The notes: generated by a model not told the origin, from the sequence alone. Counted from the stretch's first letter, positions 53,892 to 62,877 are shown. The stretch: DNA of 62,924 bases from an uncultured Caulobacter sp. (GCF_947036865.1 NZ_CAMQSF010000020.1:1-62924), one strand, 5' to 3'. Numbers and translations are program-made.

Positions 53892-54458
53892 ATGACGATC
53901 GCTCAAACCACCATCGGCAAGATCAAGACGATCACCCTGACCCTGGGCGCCGCCGCCACCGCGCTGTCGCTGGCCGCCGCGCCGCAAGCCAATGCCGGCA
54001 TCCTGGGCTGCAAGGCCTCGGGCTCCAAGCAGGAGGTCGGCGCGGTGCTGGGCGGCCTGCTCGGCGCGGTGGCCGGCTCGAACCTGGCCAAGAACGATCG
54101 CGGGACCGGCACCGCCATCGGCGCGGTGATCGGCGCCGGCGCCGGCTCGGCCATCGGCTGCGGCCTGCAACGCGAGGACGCGGCCCAGGCCGTGGGCGGG
54201 ATCTACAAGGCCGGCGGCGTCCGCTACGCGACCAGCGTCCAGGCCGCGCCGCTGATCGAGACCCAGGGCAAGTACGTCGCCCGCTCGACCCTGAACCTGC
54301 GCGCCGCCGCCTCGCCGCGCGCCCCGCGCCTGGGCGCCCTGGAGTCGGGCGCGACGTTCCAGGCCCTGGGCCGCACCGGCGACGGCAAGTGGATCCTGGT
54401 CGGCCAGGACGGCGTCGGCGTCGGCTACGTGTCCACCGCCTACGTCTACCGCGCCTAA
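53892..54458 (+). CDS. Exported glycine-zipper protein with SH3 domain
   Basis: 188 residues. A signal peptide (residues 1-35, ending PQANA/G) is followed by a glycine-zipper segment (VGAVLGGLLGAVAGSNLAKNDRGTGTAIGAVIGAGAGSAIGCGLQ, residues 48-92) of the 17-kDa-antigen/SlyB-like type that inserts in or spans the outer envelope. A bacterial SH3 domain (about 125-188, RSTLNLRAAASPRAPRLGALESG) ends the protein and may bind peptidoglycan. No lipobox is seen. Probably an envelope-stabilising protein. AGGAAG precedes the ATG; a terminator follows. Confidence 0.85.
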   Translation: MTIAQTTIGKIKTITLTLGAAATALSLAAAPQANAGILGCKASGSKQEVGAVLGGLLGAVAGSNLAKNDRGTGTAIGAVIGAGAGSAIGCGLQREDAAQAVGGIYKAGGVRYATSVQAAPLIETQGKYVARSTLNLRAAASPRAPRLGALESGATFQALGRTGDGKWILVGQDGVGVGYVSTAYVYRA

Positions 54459-54515
54459 GGACGGTTAGAGTTTCGGGGCGCGTCCGCTCCGTCCCTCTGG
54501 CCGCGTCCTGAAGAG

Positions 54516-54552
54516 AGCCCGTCCGGTCCCCCTTGGCCGGGCGGGCTTTTTC
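54516..54552 (+). terminator. Intrinsic terminator after the glycine-zipper gene
   Basis: AGCCCGTCCGG (54516-54526) pairs with CCGGGCGGGCT (54537-54547) with one G-T pair and a 10-nt loop, followed by TTTTTCG. A good Rho-independent terminator. Confidence 0.85.
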
Positions 54553-54635
54553 GTGGGCGGGATCGAGGGATTGACGCCCCCGACCGTTGTTGCAAGGTGG
54601 GCGATAAGTCGTTGGTTAAGTCGCGCGGGGATAGA

Positions 54636-55034
54636 ATGACGCCTTGGTTCCTGAATTTCGATTTCAAGGGTCGTTCCCGCCGATCGCACTGGTGGGCGAA
54701 TTTCGCCGCTTGGGTCGGCGTGGGCTTTGGCGTCCTCGTACTGCTCGGCTTCGGCGCGGCCTTATCCAGGGGCGACACACCGGGCGCCGGCGGGATCCTG
54801 GCCGGCGTCATCGTCCTGTTGACCTTGCCCTTGGGCGCGGTTTGCGTCGTTGATCATATGGCGATGACGTTCCGGCGCGCGCATGACACGGGAAAATCGG
54901 GCTGGATCTGGCTCCTGACCTGGATTCCCTTCGTCAATCTGATCCCGTTCTATTTCCTGATGATCGAGGACAGCGCGGAAGGCGCCAACAAGTACGGTCC
55001 GGCGACCAAGACCTTCTATACGGCCGAGGCATAG
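54636..55034 (+). CDS. DUF805 family membrane protein
   Basis: 132 residues. The start FLNFDFKGRSRRSHWWANFAAW matches the DUF805 pattern (F-x-F-x-GR-x-R-R-x-x-[WY]W). It has about three membrane segments, the internal MTFRRAHDTGKSGWIWLL motif and the terminal GPATKTF region that follow in this family. Function is unknown. ATG 54636 with GCGGGG just upstream was preferred to a GTG at 54597. Convergent with the CPBP gene. Confidence 0.88.
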   Translation: MTPWFLNFDFKGRSRRSHWWANFAAWVGVGFGVLVLLGFGAALSRGDTPGAGGILAGVIVLLTLPLGAVCVVDHMAMTFRRAHDTGKSGWIWLLTWIPFVNLIPFYFLMIEDSAEGANKYGPATKTFYTAEA

Positions 55035-55050
55035 GCGCCGTCTCGCGTCC

Positions 55051-55563
55051 TTAAGCCGCCAGGGCGCTGATCCCGCCCAGCCAGGTCTGCCAGACCACCA
55101 CCAGCGCCCAGTGCAGCAGCACGGCGGGCCAGAGCGAGCCGGTGCGCCGCCTCATCACCGCGCAGCCCAGGCCCAGCACCGCGCAGCACAGCAGGAAGTC
55201 CGGGCGCAGGAAGACCTTGGCGGCCGACTTCAGGAAGGTCACGCCCTCGACCACGTGCCAGAGCGTATAGAGGGCGGTGGAGACCGCGATCTCGACGCGG
55301 GGTCTCGCGGTCGACTCGGGACCCGGGGTCAGGAGGCCTCGGAACGGCAACTCCTCGCCCAGGGCCGGGATGAAGAACACGACCAGCAGGCGCGGGGCCA
55401 GGCCGGGCTGGGTCGGGGTGAGATGATAGAGGCCGCTGACGAAGCCGATCAGCAGCATCAGCGCCAGGGTCGTGGCGGAGACCGCGAGACAGAAAAGCCA
55501 GCCGCGCGGAGAGGGCAGGGTGCGGAGGCTGGCGATCAGGCGGGCGCGGTAGAGACGGATCAC
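55051..55563 (-). CDS. CPBP family intramembrane metalloprotease
   Basis: 170 residues, hydrophobic, with the CPBP/Abi core motifs: EELPFRGLL (the EExxxR motif with catalytic Glu), LYTLWHVVEG (His of motif 2) and SLWPAVLLHWALVVVW (motif 3). Bacterial members include self-immunity and Rce1-like proteases. No bacteriocin genes are close. It converges with the DUF805 gene and is followed upstream by a palindromic repeat. Confidence 0.88.
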   Translation of the reverse strand: MIRLYRARLIASLRTLPSPRGWLFCLAVSATTLALMLLIGFVSGLYHLTPTQPGLAPRLLVVFFIPALGEELPFRGLLTPGPESTARPRVEIAVSTALYTLWHVVEGVTFLKSAAKVFLRPDFLLCCAVLGLGCAVMRRRTGSLWPAVLLHWALVVVWQTWLGGISALAA

Positions 55564-55580
55564 GGCCTGTTATCCCCGAT

Positions 55581-55705
55581 TTCCCCGGCGAATGGCGGGG
55601 CCCAGTTTCATCCCGAGAGGCCAGGGTGATCGCGCTTCCCGCCTTCATAGAGCCGCGAGGTCTAGCGGGTTCGATCTGGACCCCGGCATTCGCCGGGGAG
55701 AACGG
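55581..55705. repeat. Intergenic palindromic repeat, CCCCGGCGAATGCCGGGG family (copy 2)
   Basis: Left arm CCCCGGCGAATGGCGGGG (55583-55600, one change breaking its hairpin) and right arm CCCCGGCATTCGCCGGGG (55681-55698). The right-arm neighbourhood and CATCCCGAGAGGC (55609-55621) are shared with the copy at 9566-9695, while the centres differ. It ends 10 bp from the stop of the Rieske oxygenase gene. Confidence 0.85.
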
Positions 55706-55714
55706 GTGGAGGTT

Positions 55715-56833
55715 TTACGTCCGCCACCGCAGCGTCTGGTCCTTCACCGGATTGACGAACGGCCGCCCCTCTCTCCGGCTCAAATTCCATTCGCGTTTGC
55801 ACTGGTGGTACCAGCGGGCCTGCTGGTCGGCGTCGCCGACCCACATCAGCGGCGGGTTCTGCCGCAGGCCGGGGGTCTGGCATTCGACCACCTTGCCGTC
55901 CTGGCGCAGGAAGGCGCGGGCCGCGATCCGGATGATCGGATAGAGGGCCGTGAAGGCCCAGTGATCCGACCACATGATCTGGTTCATCCGCGTGCGGCCG
56001 GCGTTGATCGGGGTCATGGCCGACAGCGCCAGCACCTGCTTGTCCCCGACCGTCACGTGCTCCCAGCGCAGGCCCGGCAGGCGGAAGGTGATCTCGGTCA
56101 GCGGCTCGCCGCCCAGGATGGCGTAGGCCTTGGAGTTCTTCGACGGCTCGTGCCGCGCCATGGTGAAGCCGGCCTCGCTGGGGACGAAGCGCTTTTGCTT
56201 CTCGTGCTGGCTGGACGTGGTCCGCCACCACCACTGCTGATGGACGTAAGGCCCGTGGGCGGGATCGATCAGGCCGAGAACCGCGTGGTCGATATGGATG
56301 TCGTAGTCCAGGTGATCGACGAGCTTGGGCTTGCCGCCGACGACGCCCGGAATAGTCGGCGGCGGCTCGGGCGGCTCGCCGTCGAAGCGCGGGTCGGCGC
56401 TCATCCAGATCCAGACCAGTCCCTGTTGCTCCGTGGTCGGATAACAACGTACACGGACCTTGGAGATGTCGAAGTCGCTGTCGCCGGTCAGGGACGGGAT
56501 CGCCGTGCAGGCGCCGTCCGGCCCGAAGCGCCAGCCGTGATAGGGGCACTCGACGCTGTCGCTCCCGTCGGCCTCGCGCCGCACGCGGCCGGCCGACAGG
56601 GCGGCGGCGCGGTGCGGACAGATGTCGCGCAGGGCGTAGACCGCGCCCGCGCGCGTGCGGCCCAGCAGCACTGGCTCACCCAGATATTCGCGCTTCTCCA
56701 TCTTGCCCGGCTTCAGGTCGGGCGCGAGGGCGGCCACGTACCAGGCGTCCCAGACGAAGCCTTCGCCGAACTTGTCGCTGAATGGCTTGGCGGCGGGCTT
56801 GGCGTTCAAGAGCGGAGCATCGTCGGCGGGCAT
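55715..56833 (-). CDS. Rieske-type aromatic ring-hydroxylating oxygenase
   Basis: 372 residues. The N-terminal Rieske domain has CPHRAAALSAG and CPYHGWRFGPDGAC, giving the two Cys and two His that hold the [2Fe-2S] cluster. The catalytic domain shows the mononuclear iron site as DIHIDHAVLGLIDPAHGPYVH, with further acid downstream. It resembles phthalate/vanillate-type one-component terminal oxygenases. No reductase or ferredoxin gene is adjacent, so its electron donor must be encoded elsewhere. Substrate unknown. Confidence 0.92.
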   Translation of the reverse strand: MPADDAPLLNAKPAAKPFSDKFGEGFVWDAWYVAALAPDLKPGKMEKREYLGEPVLLGRTRAGAVYALRDICPHRAAALSAGRVRREADGSDSVECPYHGWRFGPDGACTAIPSLTGDSDFDISKVRVRCYPTTEQQGLVWIWMSADPRFDGEPPEPPPTIPGVVGGKPKLVDHLDYDIHIDHAVLGLIDPAHGPYVHQQWWWRTTSSQHEKQKRFVPSEAGFTMARHEPSKNSKAYAILGGEPLTEITFRLPGLRWEHVTVGDKQVLALSAMTPINAGRTRMNQIMWSDHWAFTALYPIIRIAARAFLRQDGKVVECQTPGLRQNPPLMWVGDADQQARWYHQCKREWNLSRREGRPFVNPVKDQTLRWRT

Positions 56834-57000
56834 GCGGTGCTTCTAGCGGTTGGGCCTACGCTTTGACTTGAGGTGCGATGTCGCGGACCTTGGCGACACC
56901 CGTGCATCAGCTTGGAAAGCGACGGCCGGACGCGTGACGGTCCCCACCGCCCGCGCCGGACCCACGTTCCCCCCGAACGCACACCCCATCCTGTGAAGCC

Positions 57001-58479
57001 CTACCGCGACGCGGCGGTCTCCACCAGACGCTGATAGAAGCGCACCATTCGCCCGACATTGTCCAGGCTGATGTGCTCGTCGGTGCCGTGGATGATCTTG
57101 GTCTCCTCGACCTTCAGCACCAGGGGCTGGAAGCGATAGACGTCGCTGGCCACGCCGCCCATGTAGCGGCTGTCGGTGCCGGCGGTGACCAGGCCCGGCA
57201 CGACCGGCGCCTTGCTCTCGTCGGCGGCCAGGCCCGCGAGGGTCTTCCAGGCGTCGGAGCTGGTCGAGGACACGGCCGAGGGCTCGTCCGGCGTCTTGGT
57301 CCAGGCGAGCTGGACCGGCAGCTTGCCGACGGCGTCCTTGGCTCGCGCCATCACGCTGGCCGAGGTGTCGCCGGGCGCGATGCGGTAGTTGATCCAGGCC
57401 GTGGCGTCCTGCGGCAGCACGTTCTCCTTGGGCGAGCCCTTCAGCATGGTCGGGGCGATCGTCGTGTGCAGCATGGCCGCGCCGGCCGGGGTCTTGGCTG
57501 TCACGCCGACCAGCACCGGCGAGAACAGCCAGGTGTTGGCCGCGAACACCTTCACCACCAGGCTGGCGTGGGGGGCGATGGCTTTCAGCATCTCCGCGCC
57601 CGGTCCCTGGAACTTCATCGGGAAGGCGTGGTCGCTGATCGCCGCGACCGCGCGCGACAGGGTCACGACGCCGCCGCCGTCCTTGGGCGGGGCCGAGGAG
57701 TGGCCGCCGACGGCGGGGGCGACGACCTTCAGGGTGGCGTAGCCCTTCTCCGCCGTGCCGATGATGGCTGCGGGCTTGCCGGTGACCGGGTGGTCGGCGA
57801 CGACCGCCATGCCCTCGTCCAGCACGAACTGGGCTTTGAGGTTCCGCGACTTCAGCAGGGCCGCCGCGGCGCGGGCGCCGACGCCGCGCACCTCCTCGTC
57901 GTGGCCGCTGACCACGATCACCGTGCGGACAGGCTTGAAGCCGCTGGCGGCGACCGCGTCCAGCGCCTCGAACAGCGTGACCAGCGAGCCTTTGTCGTCG
58001 ATTGAGCCGCGACCCCAGACCGCGCCGTCGGCGACGACGCCGTCGAACGGCGGGTGGGTCCACTGGCCCTCGCTGCCGGGCGTCACCGGCACCACGTCCT
58101 GGTGGGCCATCAGCACGACCGGCGGCAGGGCCGGGTTCGAGCCGGGCCAGGTGTAGACCAGGGTATGCTCGGCGATCACCTCGCGGGTCATGACCTTGTG
58201 GGCGTTGGGATAGGTGGCTTGCAGCCAGGCGTGCAGCTTGTCCCACTCGGCCGGCTGGTCCTCGGCCTTGTCCTGGTGGCTGACGGTCTGGAAGCGGACG
58301 GCCTGCGCCAGGTGATCGGCGGCCTTGGCGACATCGACCGGCCGCGCGGGCGCCAGCTTCACCGCCGCCGGATCGACGGCCGCCGGGGCCTTGAACGTCG
58401 CCGTCCGCGCCGCGACCACGACGCTCACGGCCAGCACCAGACCCACGGCCGTCAGCGCGACCTTCCCCCCGATACCCAT
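57001..58479 (-). CDS. M20 family metallopeptidase (PM20D1/carboxypeptidase S-like)
   Basis: 492 residues. An N-terminal membrane anchor or signal (MGIGGKVALTAVGLVLAVSVVVAA) is followed by the M20 catalytic domain: MAHQDVVPV (metal His, catalytic Asp), WGRGSIDDKGS (bridging Asp), SGHDEE (catalytic and metal Glu), FVLDEG, and C-terminal HGTDEHI (last metal His). The lid domain lies at about 245-400. It probably hydrolyses N-acyl amino acids or peptides in the periplasm. ATG 58479 with GGGAGG upstream was chosen over a longer reading. Confidence 0.92.
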   Translation of the reverse strand: MGIGGKVALTAVGLVLAVSVVVAARTATFKAPAAVDPAAVKLAPARPVDVAKAADHLAQAVRFQTVSHQDKAEDQPAEWDKLHAWLQATYPNAHKVMTREVIAEHTLVYTWPGSNPALPPVVLMAHQDVVPVTPGSEGQWTHPPFDGVVADGAVWGRGSIDDKGSLVTLFEALDAVAASGFKPVRTVIVVSGHDEEVRGVGARAAAALLKSRNLKAQFVLDEGMAVVADHPVTGKPAAIIGTAEKGYATLKVVAPAVGGHSSAPPKDGGGVVTLSRAVAAISDHAFPMKFQGPGAEMLKAIAPHASLVVKVFAANTWLFSPVLVGVTAKTPAGAAMLHTTIAPTMLKGSPKENVLPQDATAWINYRIAPGDTSASVMARAKDAVGKLPVQLAWTKTPDEPSAVSSTSSDAWKTLAGLAADESKAPVVPGLVTAGTDSRYMGGVASDVYRFQPLVLKVEETKIIHGTDEHISLDNVGRMVRFYQRLVETAASR

Positions 58480-58573
58480 CGAACGCCTCCCGAACACTTG
58501 TTGGCCGCGACTGTGCGTCGCCGCGAGGCCGGTGGCAATGCCGCTCCTGAGCGGCCTCGCGGGACGGGTCCGA

Positions 58574-58984
58574 TCAGTCCTCGATCGCTTCGATGCCCTG
58601 ACGTTCGAGATTGGCGATGCTCTCCCGCATGGTCTTGAGCTGTTCGGGCGTGTGTCCAATCCAACCCCTTACCTCGCCCACGATGCGCAGGGGATAGCGG
58701 GTGCGGTAGGACCGTGTCGGATTGCCGGGGAACTTCTTGTCCGTCAGGTTCGGATCGTCCTCGATCGGGCCGGTCGGCTCGACGATGTAGATCCGCTCCG
58801 AACCCGCGCCGACAGCCAACTCCGCGCCCCAAATGGACGCCTCGAGGGTGGCGCTGAGATAGACATAGGCGGCCGGCCTGCGCCGACCGTAATTGGAGGC
58901 GTAGCCGGCGGCGATGAGGTCGCCCGGGGCCAGGTCTGCTTTCGTGCCGTGGTAGAAGGTCTCGGCGTTGCGCATGGAGGTCAT
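58574..58984 (-). CDS. arr: Arr-type rifampin ADP-ribosyltransferase
   Basis: 136 residues, near the usual Arr length. It transfers ADP-ribose from NAD to rifamycins and inactivates them. Family segments are FYHGTKADLAPGD (H12), AYVYLSATLEASIWGAELA (Y42), IYIVEPTGPIEDDPNLTDKKFPGNPTRSYRT (D76/D77) and GWIGHTPEQLKTMRE. They follow the mycobacterial Arr closely as I remember it, including the His-Tyr-Asp catalytic set. ATG 58984 was chosen. No integrase, IS or integron is near, so it looks chromosomal and resident. Confidence 0.92.
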   Translation of the reverse strand: MTSMRNAETFYHGTKADLAPGDLIAAGYASNYGRRRPAAYVYLSATLEASIWGAELAVGAGSERIYIVEPTGPIEDDPNLTDKKFPGNPTRSYRTRYPLRIVGEVRGWIGHTPEQLKTMRESIANLERQGIEAIED

Positions 58985-59189
58985 GGTCTGCGGCCCTTGT
59001 GAAATGGCGGGACGACCGTCCCGTCCGTCGAGGGCGCTAAAAACTGCGCATAAAACGCCGTTCGCCAATTCTTGAATTGAAGTTTTTCGGCCCCAGATCG
59101 TTACCAGGCAAGGACGACCGACCGTTGGAGCCTCCGGTCCCTCCGGAAATATCCATGGGCGCTAAAAGTCGCCCTCGGGGCCGCCGCGC

Positions 59190-59972
59190 TCAGCCGCGCG
59201 CGAGATGCGCCACGAAGGCCTTGGCCAGCGCGATCCAAGTCGGGTTGAGGTAGAGCCCCGTCGCCAGCACCGGCCAGGCGACGGCCCAAAGGGTGCCGAT
59301 CGTCACGACCGTCGCGGTGCGACCGCGCGTCACCAGGTCATAGGCGGCGGGCGCCAGCAGCGCCGCGAGGCTCAGGCAGTCGCCGATCAGGACTCTGCCC
59401 ATGAAGCCGTTGCCGACGATCGGCCCCAGGGTCGGGCCCAGCGCCATGCCCGTCCAGCGGCCAAAGCCCGCGTCGGCCAGGGCCAGGGTGCCCAGCAGCA
59501 TCAGGCGCTTATGGACGAACGGGTCGCGCCGCCACGCCAGGGCCGCCGCCGTCAGGCCGGCGAAGCTGATCATGTCGCTCATCGAAATGGCCAGGAAGGC
59601 GGGATCGCCGTTCGGCAGGCCGAACCACTTGATCTGGACATAGATCGCCGTCGCCGGTCCCAGCAGCAGCATGACGCCCGCCAGCACCGCCGCCGCGACG
59701 CCCAGCCGTCGGTGCAGGCCGACACGCCGGCTGCGGACAAGCCAGACCTGGGCCGTGAAGACGACCAGCCAGCCGGTGAACACCACCGCATGGACATGCA
59801 CCAGCAGCGGATAGACGAGCTTGCCTTCCTTCGAGAGGCTCAGCATCTCGCCGCCGAAGCCCATCACCACGCCCAGCCAGATCAGCGCGGTCATGGCCGG
59901 GAAGAACCAGGCGTCGGACGGCAGCCGCAGCGACAAGGGCGACCGCGACACGGGTTGATCGACAGTCGTCAT
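59190..59972 (-). CDS. Seven-helix-type inner-membrane protein of unknown function
   Basis: 260 residues with about seven hydrophobic segments. Notable conserved-looking residues lie in YPLLVHVHAVVFTGWLVVFTAQVWLV (two His), RRVGLHRRLGVAA (His), AWRRDPFVHKRLMLLG and DAGFGRWTG. This His-rich pattern resembles small DUF2306-like or cytochrome-b-like membrane proteins, but I cannot assign a family securely. ATG 59972 was chosen. Isolated between arr and ccrA on the same strand. Confidence 0.78.
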   Translation of the reverse strand: MTTVDQPVSRSPLSLRLPSDAWFFPAMTALIWLGVVMGFGGEMLSLSKEGKLVYPLLVHVHAVVFTGWLVVFTAQVWLVRSRRVGLHRRLGVAAAVLAGVMLLLGPATAIYVQIKWFGLPNGDPAFLAISMSDMISFAGLTAAALAWRRDPFVHKRLMLLGTLALADAGFGRWTGMALGPTLGPIVGNGFMGRVLIGDCLSLAALLAPAAYDLVTRGRTATVVTIGTLWAVAWPVLATGLYLNPTWIALAKAFVAHLARG

Positions 59973-60062
59973 GCCCAAGGCCCCAGGCTGCGCGCCCCCC
60001 AACGGCGCGCCTCCTTCATCCCCGGCCTAGCTTGGCCTTGTCAATATTGGCGGTGCGGTCGA

Positions 60063-61340
60063 CTAAAGCGCCTCGCCGCTCAGCTCCCGCACCTCCTCGA
60101 CCGTCCGCAGGCCGGGGCGCTGGGCGCAGACCAGGACGGCCATGTTGCCGGGCAGGTGCTGGTTGGCCAGCATCTTCTCGTGCGCCGCCGGGATCTGGTC
60201 CCAGGGGAACACCTCCGACAGGCACGGGTCGACGCGGCGGTCGATGACCAGCTGGTTGGCGGCGGCGGCCTGCATCAGGTTGGCGAAGTGCGATCCTTGC
60301 ACCCGCTTCTGGCGCATCCACAGGAAGCGCGCGTCCATGGTCAGGTTGAAGCCGCTGGTGCCGGCGCAGATCACCACCATGCCGCCGCGCTTGACCAGGA
60401 ACACCGAGACCGGGAAGGTCTGCTCGCCCGGATGCTCGAACACCATGTCGACGTCGCGATTGCCGGTGATCTGCCAGATGGCTTTGCCGAACTTGCGGCT
60501 TTCCTTCATGTAGTCGCCGAACTCGGGGCCGTTGACCTTGGGCAACTGGCCCCAGCAGTTGAATTCGTTGCGGTTCAGCACCGCCTTGGCGCCCATCGAC
60601 AGCACGAACTCGCGCTTGTCCTCGCTGCTGACCACGCCGATGGCGTTGGCGCCGGCGACGGCCGCCAGCTGGGTGGCGAAGACGCCCAGGCCGCCGGAAG
60701 CGCCCCAGACCAGCACGTTCTGACCGGGCTTCAGCTCATGCGGCTTGTGGCCGAACAGCATGCGATAGGCGGTGGCCAGGGTCAGGGTGTAGCAGGCGGC
60801 CTCTTCCCAGGTCAGGTGCTTGGGGCGCGGCAGCAATTGTCGGGATTGCACCCGGCAGAACTGGGCGAAGCTGCCGTCCGGCGTCTCGTAGCCCCAGATC
60901 CGCTGGCTGGACGAGAACATCGGGTCGCCGCCGTTGCACTCCTCGTCGTCGCCGTCGTCCTGATTACAGTGGATGACGACTTCGTCGCCCAGCTTCCAGC
61001 GCTTGACCTTGGACCCGACCTTCCAGACGACGCCCGAGGCGTCGGAACCGGCGATGTGGAAGGGCTGCTTGTGGCCGTCCAGCGGGCTGATCGGCTCGCC
61101 GAGCGCGGCCCAGACGCCGTTGTAGTTGACGCCCGCGGCCATCACGAGGACCAGCACCTCGTCCTCGCCGATCTCCCAGGTGGGCACCACCTCGACCTGC
61201 ATGGCGGTCGAGGGCTTGCCGTGGCGCTCCTTGCGGATGCTCCAGGCGTACATGTTTTTCGGCACGTGGAAGGCGGGCGGGATCTCGCCGATCTCGTACA
61301 GGTCCTTCAGCGCGGTCTTTTCCAGCGTCGCGGTCGTCAT
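60063..61340 (-). CDS. ccrA: Crotonyl-CoA carboxylase/reductase
   Basis: 425 residues. An MDR-superfamily enzyme that reductively carboxylates crotonyl-CoA to ethylmalonyl-CoA with NADPH, the key step of the ethylmalonyl-CoA pathway for acetyl-CoA assimilation. Diagnostic segments are VMAAGVNYNGVWAALGEP, QRIWGYETPDGSFAQF (the Glu used for CO2 binding), the nucleotide-binding VWGASGGLGVFATQLA and MVFEHPGEQTFP with the CO2-site His. ATG 61340 was chosen. Divergent from a crotonase-family gene, with an inverted repeat between them. Confidence 0.95.
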   Translation of the reverse strand: MTTATLEKTALKDLYEIGEIPPAFHVPKNMYAWSIRKERHGKPSTAMQVEVVPTWEIGEDEVLVLVMAAGVNYNGVWAALGEPISPLDGHKQPFHIAGSDASGVVWKVGSKVKRWKLGDEVVIHCNQDDGDDEECNGGDPMFSSSQRIWGYETPDGSFAQFCRVQSRQLLPRPKHLTWEEAACYTLTLATAYRMLFGHKPHELKPGQNVLVWGASGGLGVFATQLAAVAGANAIGVVSSEDKREFVLSMGAKAVLNRNEFNCWGQLPKVNGPEFGDYMKESRKFGKAIWQITGNRDVDMVFEHPGEQTFPVSVFLVKRGGMVVICAGTSGFNLTMDARFLWMRQKRVQGSHFANLMQAAAANQLVIDRRVDPCLSEVFPWDQIPAAHEKMLANQHLPGNMAVLVCAQRPGLRTVEEVRELSGEAL

Positions 61341-61449
61341 CTCACTCCCCGTTTCTTGGCCATCCTTCCGCGCTGCAGCAACGCGTGAAGGTCCAAATCG
61401 GCTGCGCCGCCTCGGGTCGAAGCGGTGAAATCGCCTCCCAAGGGATCGT

Positions 61450-61472
61450 TTTTTGCTTGCCGAGCGCAAAAA
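61450..61472. promoter_or_regulatory. Inverted repeat in the ccrA upstream region
   Basis: TTTTTGC (61450-61456) and GCAAAAA (61466-61472), a 7-bp perfect dyad with a 9-nt gap, about 110 bp upstream of ccrA. TTTGC/GCAAA elements are reported targets of the short-chain acyl-CoA regulators (RamB/PccR group) that control ccr in other alphaproteobacteria. The rest of the 277-nt gap shows no gene. Confidence 0.4.
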
Positions 61473-61617
61473 TCCGCCCGGAAGACCCACAGGCTGAGAC
61501 AGATGTTTGAAACTGGCAAGCGGAATCTTGTGCGTCGCAGCATCGCGTGTGCGAATGTCGCGCCCATCACCTTCGGGAAGGTTGCGAGCGGGGCGCTCGC
61601 GGGCCACCGTGCCGCCC

Positions 61618-62349
<732 letters not shown>

Positions 62350-62357
62350 TATTGTCC

Positions 62358-62877
62358 CTCTCTCTGTGAGAGAGGGAGGGGCCCATCGCGCAGCGATGGG
62401 AGGGTGAGAGGTTACGCCCGCCCAGAACGAAGCGCCGATAGGACGATATCCATCGTGCCGCCAGGATCGGCCAGGACCTGCTCGTTGCGCAGCCTCAGCA
62501 CGGTGTAGCCGTAGAGTTCGAGCGCCACGGTTCGGCGCGCGTCGTAGTCCTCCTGTTCGTCATGGATAGTTCCATCGAGTTCGACGATCAGCTTGGCTGC
62601 CTCGCAGACGAAATCGGCGATGTAGCGGTCGATCGGCGCCTGGCGCAGGAACCTGTATCCGCCGAGGCGTCGATTGCGCACGATGGTCCAGAAGGTCTTC
62701 TCGGCCAGGGTTTGATCGCGTCGAAGGCGGCGGGCGTGGGCGATCTGGTCCATAGCGCGAGCATCGCGCCGCCACGAGAATTCAACAATCAAGGGAATTG
62801 GGATTTTCCCGGTGAGGGTGCAACCTCTCACCCTCCCACGCCTACGGCGCGGGCCCCTCCCTCTCTCACAGAGAGAG
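62358..62877. repeat. Long inverted repeat enclosing a DUF559 nuclease gene
   Basis: Perfect 27-bp terminal inverted repeats (62358-62384 and 62851-62877), each beginning with a CTCTCTCTGTGAGAGAG hairpin. Next come local hairpins (CCCATCGCGCAGCGATGGG on the left, CCTACGGCG region on the right) and a second inverted pair TGGGAGGGTGAGAGGTT (62397-62413) / its complement (62822-62838). The DUF559 gene fills the centre; its stop codon begins at the inner edge of the left arm. It is the same modular plan as the geneless element at 51127-51254. Confidence 0.85.
62412..62753 (-). CDS. DUF559 (Vsr/PD-(D/E)XK-like) endonuclease-domain protein
   Basis: 113 residues: one DUF559 domain. TLAEKTFWTIVRNRRLGGYRFLRQAPIDRYIADFVC is the family start, with E18 and D47. 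IVELDGTIHDEQEDYDARRTVALELYGYTVLRLRNEQVL completes it, with E59-D60-G and H64 as in very-short-patch-repair-like nucleases. ATG 62753 fits the domain; a GTG at 62831 would extend it into the repeat. The gene lies inside a 520-bp inverted-repeat unit, with its stop at the inner edge of the left arm. Biological role unknown. Confidence 0.88.
   Translation of the reverse strand: MDQIAHARRLRRDQTLAEKTFWTIVRNRRLGGYRFLRQAPIDRYIADFVCEAAKLIVELDGTIHDEQEDYDARRTVALELYGYTVLRLRNEQVLADPGGTMDIVLSALRSGRA

Noticed and set aside
58574..58984. Possible resistance island around arr
   Set aside because: No integrase, transposase, attC or composition shift nearby.
59032..59168. Direct repeat GGGCGCTAAAA at 59032-59042 and 59158-59168 around arr and the membrane-protein gene
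   Set aside because: Only 11 bp, no palindrome shared by both, and positions differ relative to genes (one upstream of arr, one just past the next stop); not enough to call an operator.
62754..62831. Longer DUF559 protein from GTG 62831
   Set aside because: The extension lies partly in the inverted repeat and is not part of the domain; ATG 62753 begins right at the family core. Kept as an alternative only.
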